Assembly (NCBI GenBank): GCA_016711265.1
Contig: JADJTI010000004.1
Location: 434,001 to 498,000, forward strand
Reading direction: 5' to 3'
DNA from: Austwickia sp.
GTDB lineage: Bacteria; Actinomycetota; Actinomycetes; Actinomycetales; Dermatophilaceae
Length of the DNA stretch: 64,000 nt
Shown: positions 41,141-49,838 of the stretch, in pieces
Numbering within the stretch: position 1 is the stretch's first letter
How the letters are laid out: the number at the start of each line of letters is the position of its first letter
Position numbers and translations under genes: made by a program
Notes under the pieces: generated by a model
Told to the model about the DNA's origin: nothing
Databases searched by the model: none
Seen by the model: only the letters and a program-made list of their open reading frames with translations

Positions 41141-43691
41141 GTAGGACCAGCTCACCCGCTTCGTCGGAGGCCGCGAGATCCACCTCGGCGAAGATCCTCC
41201 AGTCACGATCTCCGGCGGGGTCGTCGAGGATCTGCTCGACCAGCCACAGGCCAGGCTCGGTGTCGGCGTCGATGCGCACCAGCGCCGGTCCGCGGGCGTC
41301 CGGTCCGGTACCCACCGGAAGCTGCTCGTCGGGATAGTCCGCGGTGTACTCCTCCAGCGCCTCGCGCCAGTCGTCGGCGTCCATGGGGTCGCCGTCGGCG
41401 TCGGCATCCAACGCCGCCAGCTCGGCGTACCGGCTCTTGGCCGCCAGCTCCACCCGCCGCCACAGGGCGGTCCGGACCATGACCCGCAACGCTCGGGGAT
41501 TGGCGGACAGCGGCCGGGTGGTCGCCGCGGCACTCAACATGGTCGCCGCCGTGTCGTCGGCCTCCTGCCGCGCGGGGTCGACGAGCGCCTCCCATTCATC
41601 AAGCAGTGACGAATCCGTCTGGCGCACCATCTCCCCCAGCCAGACGATGAGGTCGGCCAGCTCGTCGGTCTTCAGCGCGTCCGGGACGGTCTGCCGCAAC
41701 GCCCGGTAGCCGTCCGAGAGGTACCGCAGCAGCACCCCTTCGGCCCGAGTCACCTTGTAGAACGCGACGAACTCACCGAACGTCATGGCGCGCTCGTACA
41801 GGTCCCGGATCACCGACTTCGGGGACAGCGCGTCGTCGCTCACCCAGGGGTGGCGAACCCGGTACGTCGTCAGGGCGTGGGTCAGCAGTTCCTCCAGCGG
41901 TTTCGGCCACTCGACGTCTTCGAGCAACTCCATCCGCTCGTCGTACTCGATGCCGTCGGCCTTCATCTCCGCGACCGCTTCGCCGCGAGCCGTGAACTGT
42001 TGGGCGAACAGGATGGGCCGGGGGTCCTCGATGGTCGCCTCGATGATGCTGACCACGTCGAGGGCGTACGTCGGGGAGGCCGGGTCGAGCAGCTCGAACG
42101 CCGCCAGCGCGAAGGTCGACAACGGCTGGTTGAGGGCAAACCCCTCTTGCAGGTCCATCACCACCCGCAACGTCCGCCCGGTGGAGTCGGGCTGCGCCAG
42201 CCGCTCCACCACCCCGGCGGTCAGCAGGCTGCGCAGGATCTCGATGGCTCGCCGCTGCATCCGGGCCTGCACGGCGGGCGGTTCGTGGTTGTCGGTGAGC
42301 AACGCTCGCATCGAGGCAACCGGGTTGCCGGGCCGGGCGATGACGTTGAGCACCATCGCGTGGGTGACCCGCATCCGGCTGGTCAGGGTCTCCGGCGCGG
42401 CGGCCACCAGCCGCTCGAAGGTGGCCTCGGTCCAGTTGACGAACCCTTCGGGGGCCTTGTGTTTCGCGAGTCGCTTGCGCTTGCCGACGTCGTCACCGGC
42501 CCGGATGAGCGCCCGATGGTGCTCGATGACGTGCTCGGGAGCCTGGACGACGACGCTGCCCTGGGTGTCGAACCCGGCCCGTCCGGCGCGCCCGGCGATC
42601 TGGTGGAACTCCCGGGCCCGCACGAGGCGTTGGCGGCGGCCGTCGTACTTGCTCAACCCGGTGAACAACACCGTCCGGATCGGCACGTTGACGCCGACCC
42701 CCAGGGTGTCGGTGCCGCAAATGACCTTGAGCAACCCCGATTGGGCCAGGGTCTCCACGAGGCGGCGATACTTGGGCAGCATCCCGGCGTGGTGGACGCC
42801 GATGCCGTGCCGTACCAGGCGCGCCAGCGTCGCCCCGAAGCCCTTGGCGAACCGGAACCCCCTGATCAGTTCGGCGATCTGGGCGCGCTCGTCCTTGCTC
42901 GCCACCTGGACCGAGGTCAGTGCCTGAGCCCGTTCGAGGGCGGCCGCCTGGGTGAAGTGCACGACGTACACCGGGGCCTTGCCCGCGCGAAGCAGGTCTT
43001 CGAGAGTCTCGTGCAACGGTGTCATCTGGTAGGCGAAGTCCAACGGCACCGGGCGCGCGGCGCTGGCCACGACGGCGGTGGGCCGGCCCGTACGGCGGGT
43101 GAGGTCTTCCTCGAAGCCACCGACGTCGCCGAGCGTGGCACTCATCAGCAGGAACTGCGCATGGGGCATCGCCAGCAGGGGCACCTGCCACGCCCAGCCG
43201 CGGTCCGGCTCGGCGTAGAAGTGGAACTCGTCCATGACGACCTGGCCGAACGAGGGCTGCGCGCCCTCACGCAGCGCCGTGTTGGCCAGCACCTCCGCCG
43301 TGCAGCAGATCAACGGGGCATCGGGGTTGACCGCCGCATCGCCGGTCAGCATGCCGACCCGGTCGGGCCCAAAGGCCGCGCACAGGTCGAAGAACTTCTC
43401 GCTCACCAAAGCCTTGATCGGCGCGGTGTAGACGGTGCGGATCCCGGCCGCCAGCGCGAACAGGTGGGCGCCCGTGGCGACCAGCGACTTCCCCGAACCC
43501 GTCGGGGTGGCCAGGATGACGTTGGCGCCCGCGGCCAGCTCCAGCAACGCTTCCTCTTGATGCGGGTACGGCGTCCGCCCGGTCGCGATCGCCCAATCCT
43601 CGAAGGCGACCAGCAGCTCCTCCGGCGACAGGCCTACATCTGGGGCGAGGAGGGCGCTCAGTGTCTGGGGAGTCCCGCTCGTGTCAGCCAT
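41115..43691 (-). CDS. DEAD/DExH-box RNA helicase with DUF3516 C-terminus
   Basis: 858-aa SF2 helicase. ATG 43691 gives a plausible N-terminus; the longer frame upstream is unrelated sequence. Motif I LATPTGSGKSLVA, motif II MDEFHFY (DEFH, DExH type), motif III SATLGD, VHHAGMLPKYRRLVE, and motif VI QIAGRAGRAGFD are intact. A long C-terminal region (about residues 450-858) matches DUF3516, with LITNHEPP-like linkers and WL-rich helices. This subgroup is actinobacterial; RNA remodelling is the likely role, but the substrate is unknown. The 3' end participates in a long inverted repeat. Confidence 0.88.
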   Translation of the reverse strand: MADTSGTPQTLSALLAPDVGLSPEELLVAFEDWAIATGRTPYPHQEEALLELAAGANVILATPTGSGKSLVATGAHLFALAAGIRTVYTAPIKALVSEKFFDLCAAFGPDRVGMLTGDAAVNPDAPLICCTAEVLANTALREGAQPSFGQVVMDEFHFYAEPDRGWAWQVPLLAMPHAQFLLMSATLGDVGGFEEDLTRRTGRPTAVVASAARPVPLDFAYQMTPLHETLEDLLRAGKAPVYVVHFTQAAALERAQALTSVQVASKDERAQIAELIRGFRFAKGFGATLARLVRHGIGVHHAGMLPKYRRLVETLAQSGLLKVICGTDTLGVGVNVPIRTVLFTGLSKYDGRRQRLVRAREFHQIAGRAGRAGFDTQGSVVVQAPEHVIEHHRALIRAGDDVGKRKRLAKHKAPEGFVNWTEATFERLVAAAPETLTSRMRVTHAMVLNVIARPGNPVASMRALLTDNHEPPAVQARMQRRAIEILRSLLTAGVVERLAQPDSTGRTLRVVMDLQEGFALNQPLSTFALAAFELLDPASPTYALDVVSIIEATIEDPRPILFAQQFTARGEAVAEMKADGIEYDERMELLEDVEWPKPLEELLTHALTTYRVRHPWVSDDALSPKSVIRDLYERAMTFGEFVAFYKVTRAEGVLLRYLSDGYRALRQTVPDALKTDELADLIVWLGEMVRQTDSSLLDEWEALVDPARQEADDTAATMLSAAATTRPLSANPRALRVMVRTALWRRVELAAKSRYAELAALDADADGDPMDADDWREALEEYTADYPDEQLPVGTGPDARGPALVRIDADTEPGLWLVEQILDDPAGDRDWRIFAEVDLAASDEAGELVLRVTDLDRV

Positions 43692-43721
43692 GGTGTGCCC
43701 ATCATGTGCCACAGTGCAGGA

Positions 43722-43910
43722 GTGCGACGCTCCTCCGCGCTCAATATCGGGTGCATCCTGCTGCTGTCGGCTTCCGTCCTGTTGTTTTTCAACGGGCGCA
43801 CCTGGCTGGGCTTGCTGTGCGTCGCCTTGGGTGCCGTGCTGGGGGTCATGGCCGGGCAGGCGATGACGACGGAGCCGCGCGGCGTCTCCGGCGGGGGCGA
43901 CGCCGAGTAG
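43722..43910 (+). CDS. Small two-helix membrane protein
   Basis: 62 aa from GTG 43722 (ATG 43704 in frame adds six). Two hydrophobic segments, ALNIGCILLLSASVLLFF and WLGLLCVALGAVLGVMAGQA, flank FNGRT; the C-terminus is short and acidic. No recognised family. It is divergent from the helicase. The codon pattern and two clean helices support a real gene, but its small size keeps confidence moderate. Confidence 0.5.
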   Translation: MRRSSALNIGCILLLSASVLLFFNGRTWLGLLCVALGAVLGVMAGQAMTTEPRGVSGGGDAE

Positions 43911-44164
43911 CTCACGCCACGGGCCCCGGATTCTGGGGGACACCTTGGGCGAAGCGTCCGAATTTCCCTGGTCACGGCTGAAGGCGGACGTGAACGTGGG
44001 CAATGAGATGCCGCACAAATCCTTGCCTCGCGCTGCCTGTGACCGATGAAGGGGATGAGTGAAGCCTCGTTCGGCTTCCGCTGGTGGAGCTTCAAGAACG
44101 GGCTTCCACGATCCAACAACCGCGCGCCGATGCGACGCGCCCCATTCCGGAGGTACCCCCCGCC

Positions 44165-45796
44165 ATGGCTCGTGGCAATCTTTCACTGCAATCCCTGGGG
44201 ACGTCGATGGGCGTCCGCACCAAGATCCTCATGATCGGTGCGATCGGCCTCATCGGCGCCCTCTGCTTGGCCGCCGTGAACCTGTGGTCCCTGAACGCGA
44301 TGCGTGCAGCCTCCGACGAGATTCTGGTGGCCTCTGGTCAGGTGGAGACCGCCGTCGAGGTCGAAGTGCTGGTCATGGGCACCGATGGCGCGCAGAACGC
44401 GTACCTGGTGGCAGCCGCGAAGAACGGCGCCCGCGCCGTTGACCCGGCCGCCACGGAGCGCAAGAACTACACCGACGCCTACGGCGCGCTGACCAAGAAG
44501 CTCGCGGAGTTCCCCACTCTGAAGCGCGAGGACAGCAAGAAGGCGCTGGCGGACATCAAGTCCTCCGTCGCGAAGTACGGCGAGATGGACACCAAGATCT
44601 CCGGGCTGGTCGCCAAGGGCAAGCCGGATGCGATCGCCGAGGCGAACCAGCTCGCCTTGACCGAGGCGACCGCCATCGCCCAGGACGTCAAGGGAAGCAC
44701 TGAAGCCCTCGAGACCAGCGCGAAGGTCCGCGTCAGCGACGCCCAGCAGGCGCAGCAGGCGGCCTCCTCGGCCGCTATGACGCTGATGATCATCACCCTG
44801 CTGGTCGTGGCCGCGGTGTTGATCCTGCTCGCGGTGGCCATCAGCCGCAGCATCCTCAAGGCCGTCGACGCGGTGCGGGTCAGCCTCGAGGCCATGGGTC
44901 AGGGTGACCTGACGGTCATCGCCGATGTCGACACCAACGACGAGGTGGGCAAGATGGCCCGGGCCGCCGAAGCCACCCGTGAGTCGATGCGCGAAGCCCT
45001 GGGCAAGGTCGGGAACGCCTCCTCCGCGGTCGCCGCCGCCTCCGAAGAGCTGTCTGCGGTGTCCCAGCAGGTCGGCTCGTCGGCCAAGGAGTCCACGATC
45101 CAGGCCAAGCAGGCCGCTGACGCTTCGGAAGAGGCCTCCCGGAACGCCCAGACGGTGGCCGCCGGCACCGAGGAGATGACCGCCAGCATCCGCGAGATCG
45201 CCAAGTCCGCCAATGACGCCGCCGGCATCGCCGGTCAGGCCGTGCAGGTCGCCGACAACGCCAACACCACCGTCGCCAAGCTGGGCGAGTCCAGCATCGA
45301 GATCGGCAACGTCATCAAGGTCATCACCTCGATCGCCGAACAGACCAACCTGCTGGCCCTGAACGCGACCATCGAGGCCGCCCGCGCCGGTGAGGCCGGC
45401 AAGGGTTTCGCGGTCGTCGCCAACGAGGTCAAGGACCTCGCCCAGGAGACCGCCAAGGCGACCGAGGACATCGGTCGCCGGGTCGAGCAGATTCAGCTCG
45501 ACACCGAGGCCGCGGTCACCGCGATCAGCGAGATCTCGGGCATCATCGCCCAGATCAACGACTCCCAGTCGACCATCGCTTCGGCCGTCGAGGAGCAGAC
45601 CGCCACGACCAACGAGATGGGCCGCAGCGCGGCCGACGCGGCGGCCGGTCTGGGTCAGATCACCGACAACGCCACCCGCGTGGTCAAGGGATCAGCCGAC
45701 ACCACCGAGGCCGCTGGCGCCGCTTCGCAGGCCGCCAGTGAATTGGCCCAGCGCGCCGCGGAGCTGCAGACCATCGTGGGTAGCTTCAAGGTCTGA
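44165..45796 (+). CDS. Methyl-accepting chemotaxis protein
   Basis: 543-aa chemoreceptor. TM1 is about residues 21-43 (ILMIGAIGLIGALCLAAV), followed by an extracytoplasmic four-helix-bundle sensor (about 44-200), TM2 from about 205 (MTLMIITLLVVAAVLILLAV), a HAMP domain (SILKAVDAVRVSLEAMGQGD) and a long signalling coiled coil. The hairpin tip IAEQTNLLALNATIEAARAG and following GEAGKGFAVVANEVKDLA are near perfect. ATG 44165 follows GGAGGT by about 10 nt. No other che or flagellar genes lie in the window, so its partners are elsewhere. The upstream 254-bp gap holds no other gene; I see nothing specific in it. Confidence 0.93.
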   Translation: MARGNLSLQSLGTSMGVRTKILMIGAIGLIGALCLAAVNLWSLNAMRAASDEILVASGQVETAVEVEVLVMGTDGAQNAYLVAAAKNGARAVDPAATERKNYTDAYGALTKKLAEFPTLKREDSKKALADIKSSVAKYGEMDTKISGLVAKGKPDAIAEANQLALTEATAIAQDVKGSTEALETSAKVRVSDAQQAQQAASSAAMTLMIITLLVVAAVLILLAVAISRSILKAVDAVRVSLEAMGQGDLTVIADVDTNDEVGKMARAAEATRESMREALGKVGNASSAVAAASEELSAVSQQVGSSAKESTIQAKQAADASEEASRNAQTVAAGTEEMTASIREIAKSANDAAGIAGQAVQVADNANTTVAKLGESSIEIGNVIKVITSIAEQTNLLALNATIEAARAGEAGKGFAVVANEVKDLAQETAKATEDIGRRVEQIQLDTEAAVTAISEISGIIAQINDSQSTIASAVEEQTATTNEMGRSAADAAAGLGQITDNATRVVKGSADTTEAAGAASQAASELAQRAAELQTIVGSFKV

Positions 45797-45820
45797 GCCT
45801 CGTCGACCACCAACCAGCGT

Positions 45821-45855
45821 CCGCCCGCGACCGATCACGATTCGGTCGCGGGCGG
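45821..45855 (+). terminator. Terminator after the chemoreceptor gene
   Basis: CCGCCCGCGACCGA (45821-45834) pairs perfectly with 45842-45855 around a 7-nt loop, 25 bp past the stop codon. Confidence 0.75.
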
Positions 45856-45888
45856 AACCGCGTGCCGGCCATGCGCTTGTTCTCAGGC

Positions 45889-46902
45889 ATGACTACAGCA
45901 CCCGCGCCTCCTGCGCCGCCCGACCCCGCTGCTTCCCGCCGCGCCCCCGCCGTCCTGGTGGGTGTCGCGGCTCTGGCGCTGACCTGCGCCATCTCCGGGT
46001 GCTCCGGCTCATCGACCCAGAGCGCAAACCACCTCCCCGGCGGCCCCGGACGCCCGATCGGCACCGCAGGCCGCTTCGGCCGCGAACGGTGCCGCGAAGG
46101 ACCTCACGCGTGCCCCCCAGCCCGCCGAGGTACGGCAGCTGGTCAAGCGAGCGGCGATCACCCTCACGGTCGGCGCGATCGAGACCGCTGCCGTCGACGT
46201 ACGCGCGGCCGCCGTCGCTCGCGGAGGCGACGTCGCCTCCGAGCGGATCACCACGAACGGTCCACCCGCCTCCGACGGGACCCCCAGCATGGACCGAGCC
46301 GAGTTGGTGATCACGGTCCCCGCGTCCGCCCTCGAACCCACGCTGACGAGCCTGAGCGCCCTGGGGGCCATCGTGTCCCGCACCGTGAGCGTCGAGGAGG
46401 TCACCGGCACGGTGGTCGATCTGCAGAGCAGAGTGCAGACCATGCGAGCCAGCATCGACCGCCTGCGCACGCTGATGGGTCAAGCCCAGCGGATCCCCGA
46501 CATCGTGGCACTGGAATCCCAGTTGGCTCAGCGCGAGGCGGAATACCAGTCGCTGACGAACCGACTGGCCAAACTCTCGAGCAGCGTGGCCAGGTCGACG
46601 ATCACGATCACGTTGGTCACCGCCGCCACCGGCGGCACGAACGGGGCCCCTCCGTGTCGTTCACCACCGCAGTGGCCCAGGGATGGTCCGCGTTCCTCCG
46701 CAGCTCGGCAGCCTTGGTGGCCGCCCTGGGCTGGCTGCTGCCCTGGCTCGGCGCTGCGGTGGTGCTCGCGGCGTACCCGCTGGTGCGCCGACGGCGGCGA
46801 CGCACCCGCACGAGCGCGCCCACGACCGCGCCCACGATCGCTCCCGCGTCGGCGTCCGCCGCCGATTCCGCAGCGGCCGATCAACCCACCCCGACCCCTT
46901 GA
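45889..46902 (+). pseudogene. DUF4349 lipoprotein gene with two frameshifts
   Basis: Three parts of one DUF4349 protein lie in different frames. Frame 1 has the lipoprotein signal (ATG 45889, core AVLVGVAALALTCA, lipobox SGC). Frame 2 has the DUF4349 domain (QLVKRAAITLTVGAIETAAV, VEEVTGTVVDLQSRV, coiled coil IVALESQLAQREAEYQSL). Frame 1 returns for the C-terminal membrane helix (AALVAALGWLLPWLGAAVVL) and basic tail. The first shift is near AAA at 46026-46028 (one extra base would explain it), the second near GGGGCCCC at 46643-46650 (one base missing). Either the gene is dead or the sequence has homopolymer errors. Function in living members is unknown. Confidence 0.75.
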
Positions 46903-46926
46903 GGCAAACCAACCAGTTGGTATGTT
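46899..46926 (+). promoter_or_regulatory. VOC-tetR promoter with operator in the spacer
   Basis: TTGAGG (46899-46904), 16 bp, TATGTT (46921-46926) and then 6 nt to ATG 46933 form a leaderless promoter. ACCAAC-CA-GTTGGT (46908-46921) is a perfect 6-2-6 inverted repeat filling the spacer, a likely operator for the TetR protein of the same operon. Confidence 0.65.
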
Positions 46927-46932
46927 CAGGGG

Positions 46933-47418
46933 ATGGTCACGATCACGCCCAACCTGTGGTTCGACGGCAACGCCCTGGAAGCGGCACAGTTCTACGTATC
47001 GGTCTTCCCCCAGGCCACCATCACCCGGGTGGCCCGCTACACCGAGGCCGGTCCGGGTGAACCCGGCACCGTCGTCACTGTCGATTTCGAACTCGACGGC
47101 CAGCCGTTCACCGGGATCAACGGCGGACCGCACTTCCATTTCGACGAGGCCGTGTCGTTCGCCCTGCCCTGCCTGGACCAGGAGGAGGCCGACCGCTATT
47201 GGGACGCGCTGACCGCCGGCGGCGGCCAAGAATCTCAGTGCGGCTGGCTCACGGACCGCTTCGGCCTGTCCTGGCAGGTCTACCCGCGTGAGCTCACTGA
47301 CCTCGTGTCGGATCCGGACCCCACACGCGCGGCTGCGGCCACGGCGGCCATGCTCGGCATGCGCCGGATCGATCTGGCGGCGGTGCGGGCAGCGGCTGAG
47401 GAGGCAACGCCCGCGTGA
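46933..47418 (+). CDS. VOC-superfamily protein (PhnB-like)
   Basis: 161-aa glyoxalase-fold protein of the PhnB/3-demethylubiquinone-methyltransferase-like group: ITPNLWFDGNALEAAQFYVS, TRVARYTEAGPGEPGTVV, FELDGQPFTGINGGPHF, SFALPCLDQEEADRYWDAL and GWLTDRFGLSWQVYP. Members of this group often have no known substrate and frequently pair with TetR regulators. It is leaderless and is coupled to the downstream tetR gene by a GTGA overlap. The operator in its promoter implies induction by a small molecule; which one is unknown. Confidence 0.85.
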   Translation: MVTITPNLWFDGNALEAAQFYVSVFPQATITRVARYTEAGPGEPGTVVTVDFELDGQPFTGINGGPHFHFDEAVSFALPCLDQEEADRYWDALTAGGGQESQCGWLTDRFGLSWQVYPRELTDLVSDPDPTRAAAATAAMLGMRRIDLAAVRAAAEEATPA

Positions 47419-48098
47419 GCGGGCAGTCCACGCCGACGGGAACTCGGGAGCGCGTGCCGCGCGGATCTGCGCGCGGCCGACTTCTGGAGGCCGCGGTCAC
47501 GGTGATCCGTCGCCAGGGCCTGGCCGCCACCACCGTAGACGACCTGTGCGCCGAGGCCGGCGTCACCAAAGGAGCCTTCTTCCACCATTTCTCCAGCAAG
47601 GATGCCCTTGCGGTCGCGGCCGCGGAGCACTGGTCGGAGGTCACCGGGTCGTTGTTCGCCCGCGCCGACTACCACCACGCGGGCTCGGCAGCCGCGCGGG
47701 TGCTGGCCTACCTGGACTTGCGCACCGAGCTCATCCGGGGTGCGCCGGCCGATTTCAGTTGCCTGGTAGGCACCATGGCGCAGGAGGCCTTCGCCACGAA
47801 CCCGGCGATCCGGCGTGCCTGCGCGGACAGCATCCTGGGCCACGCCAGAACCCTCGAAAGTGATATCAGCCAGGCCCTGAACGACGCCGGTCGGGGCGGC
47901 GAGGTCGACCCCGGGGGGTTGGCGCGGCATATCCAAGGCGTCATCCAAGGAGCGTTCGTGCTCGCCAAGGCGGGCCAGGACGCCGAGCTTGCCCGGGAGA
48001 GCATCGCCCACCTGCGCCGTTACCTCGAACACCTGGTGACCCCCGGGTCCGGTCAGGGCCTGCCGGATAGGAAACGCCGACGCCGCGCGGTTGACTGA
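47415..48098 (+). CDS. TetR-family regulator
   Basis: 227-aa repressor with the TetR helix-turn-helix RLLEAAVTVIRRQGLAATTV, DDLCAEAGVTKGAFFHHFSSKDAL at the N-terminus and a variable ligand domain with a C-terminal Arg-rich tail. The GTG start at 47415 overlaps the VOC stop by 4 bp. Its natural target is the ACCAACCAGTTGGT element in the shared promoter, giving autoregulation. Ligand unknown. Confidence 0.9.
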   Translation: MSGQSTPTGTRERVPRGSARGRLLEAAVTVIRRQGLAATTVDDLCAEAGVTKGAFFHHFSSKDALAVAAAEHWSEVTGSLFARADYHHAGSAAARVLAYLDLRTELIRGAPADFSCLVGTMAQEAFATNPAIRRACADSILGHARTLESDISQALNDAGRGGEVDPGGLARHIQGVIQGAFVLAKAGQDAELARESIAHLRRYLEHLVTPGSGQGLPDRKRRRRAVD

Positions 48099-48137
48099 GC
48101 TATCGACATCTCAGCACCCCAGGAGAGTGAGCTTCCG

Positions 48138-48467
48138 ATGCCCGGCTATTTGGCCCGTAGTGACCGCAACCGCGTTCTCGGCGGCGTGTGCGGTGGCATT
48201 GCCGAGCGCACCGGGCTGAAGCCCTCGACCGTACGGCTGGCTTTCGTGGCCTCCTGTCTGCTGCCCGGACCCCAGTTCGTCATCTACCTGATCCTCTGGA
48301 TCCTGATGCCCTCGCTGCCGACGACGTCGACCGTGCCGGCACCCCCGGCGGCGCTGCCCGGCACACCCCCGGGGGTCCTGCCGGACCGCTCGGCCATGCC
48401 GACGGTCGCCGATGTGGTCGGGGACAGCGCCGTCGACCGGCCTGCGCAGCACCGCTCGCTAGGCTGA
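48138..48467 (+). CDS. PspC-domain protein
   Basis: 109-aa membrane protein: RSDRNRVLGGVCGGIAERTGL is the PspC signature, followed by LAFVASCLLPGPQFVIYLILWILMP. The C-terminal tail is Pro/Ala-rich. PspC-like domains sense envelope stress or anchor regulators; no psp partner is adjacent. CCAGGAGAG precedes the ATG. It lies 6 bp before the next, frameshifted gene, but that gene has its own leaderless promoter. Confidence 0.85.
   Translation: MPGYLARSDRNRVLGGVCGGIAERTGLKPSTVRLAFVASCLLPGPQFVIYLILWILMPSLPTTSTVPAPPAALPGTPPGVLPDRSAMPTVADVVGDSAVDRPAQHRSLG
48460..48465 (+). promoter_or_regulatory. -10 element of leaderless GNAT promoter
   Basis: TAGGCT, 7 nt before ATG 48473, overlaps the last codons of the PspC gene. 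Confidence 0.45.
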
Positions 48468-48472
48468 CGCCC

Positions 48473-48981
48473 ATGGCGTCGCCCATCATCCTGCGCCCGC
48501 TGCTCCCGGGTGAGTTCTCCGACGTACGTTCGCCGGAGAGCGAGTACGACGACTTCGGGCCTCGAGCCGGGTACGCCGCCCCACCGCCGTGCGCGGTCGA
48601 CGCGGACGGCACGCTGGCCATTGAGGCGGTGGACACCGGCGGCGGGCCGATCGGCACCGTGGGCTGGCACTGGATGCAATGGGGCCCGAACAGCAGTTCC
48701 CGCTGCCCGATGATCGGCATCTGGCTCTCCCCGAACGACGCGGTCGCGGCTACGGCAGCATGGCCCAGCGTCAGGTGGTCGACCTGCTGTTCCGGCACAC
48801 GGCGGCCAACCGCATCGAGGCCCACACCGACCTCGACAACGTCGCCGAACAGCACGCCCTGGAGAACGCCGGATTCACCCGCGAAGGCGTCACCCGCGGG
48901 GCCCAGTGGCGCAACGGCCGTTTTCGCGACGGGGTGCTCTACGGCATCATCCGGGCGGACTGGGAAGCCCGCGAAGCCTGA
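48473..48981 (+). pseudogene. GNAT acetyltransferase gene with a frameshift
   Basis: Intact GNAT sequence is split over two frames. N-terminal part: MASPIILRPLLPGEFSDVRS through VGWHWMQWGPNSSSRCPMIG. The C-terminal part, in another frame, has the acetyl-CoA motif RRGRGYGSMAQRQVVDLLF and IEAHTDLDNVAEQHALENAG. The join is at 48729-48734 (CCCCGAAC), where one missing G would restore GIWLSPERRGRGYG. Whole length would be about 170 aa. As sequenced the gene makes no acetyltransferase. Confidence 0.8.
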
Positions 48982-48999
48982 CACTGCCTGGGGACCACG

Positions 49000-49015
49000 A
49001 CCGGGTTCACCCGGT
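49000..49015. terminator. Small hairpin between GNAT and permease genes
   Basis: ACCGGG-TTCA-CCCGGT sits between the convergent GNAT and SsuC-like genes and includes the latter's stop codon. Confidence 0.45.
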
Positions 49016-49838
49016 ATTGGCCTGAGCCCGCTCGCGCGGGGTGCGCAACGCCCATCGGGCGACGATGTCGATGAGGTACCCCAGCGTGCCGATCACCAGG
49101 ATCAACGCCGTGATGTGGTGATACGCCAGCTGATCCTTGGCGTTGAGGATCTGGTAACCCAGCCCCGAGGTGACGCCCAGCATCTCGGCCGGGACCAACA
49201 CCACCCACGCGATGCCGATCCCGGCGCGTAGCCCCGCGAGCAGCCGGGGCCGCAGCGAAGGCCAGGTGACGTGACCGAAGACTTCCGCGCGGCCGGCGCC
49301 GAGGGCTCGGGCGACCATCACGTGCCCGGGGTGACCGCGCGTACGCCGTCAGCGGTCGCTAGGGCGACCGGCCATACGGCCGTCGCGGCCACCAGGGCGA
49401 TCACCGGGGCGTCGCCGATACCGAAGACGCCGAGCGCGACGGGCGCCCACGACAGCGGCGAGATCATCCGCAAGAACAGCAGGACCGGGCGCGTCATGGC
49501 ATCGAGGGCGGCACTGCTTCCGGTGACCAGGCCGAGCGCCACGCCCAGCACGGTGGCGACGGCTGGACCGGCGCCGAGCCGGAACACACTCGCCGAGGCA
49601 TCGGCCAGCAGGATGCCGTCGGCGAGCAACCCCGCACCCCGGCGACGCAGCGGGTTGGTGAGAAGTCCGCCACCAGCGCTCGAGACCCGAAGAGGGGTCC
49701 GGTGATCAGCCACCACAGGGCCACGGCGGCGATCACCCCGATGGCCTGCAGGAGGGGGGCAGGCACCCGCCGGTGACGTGACCCGGAACCGGGTCCGGTC
49801 AGGCCGACGGCGGCGGACCCCACCGCTACCCCGCTCAC
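49007..49838 (-). pseudogene. Sulfonate/nitrate-type ABC permease gene with two frameshifts
   Basis: SsuC/TauC-type permease in three consecutive frames. The N-terminal part has the first helix (AIGVIAAVALWWLITGPLF). The middle part has LGVALGLVTGSSAALDAMTR and PLSWAPVALGVFGIGDAP. The C-terminal part has VARALGAGRAEVFGHVTWPS and LLAGLRAGIGIAWVVLVPAE, then TALILVIGTLGYLID. Shifts lie at about 49661-49672 and 49325-49331 (CCCCGGG on the coding strand), each explained by one missing base. ATG 49838 overlaps the binding-protein stop. With the permease broken, the importer cannot work as sequenced. Confidence 0.8.

Noticed and set aside
44015..44054. Flagellar-type (sigma-28-like) promoter upstream of the chemoreceptor, CAAA and GACCGATGA
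   Set aside because: Spacing of about 23 bp is far from the required 15 bp.
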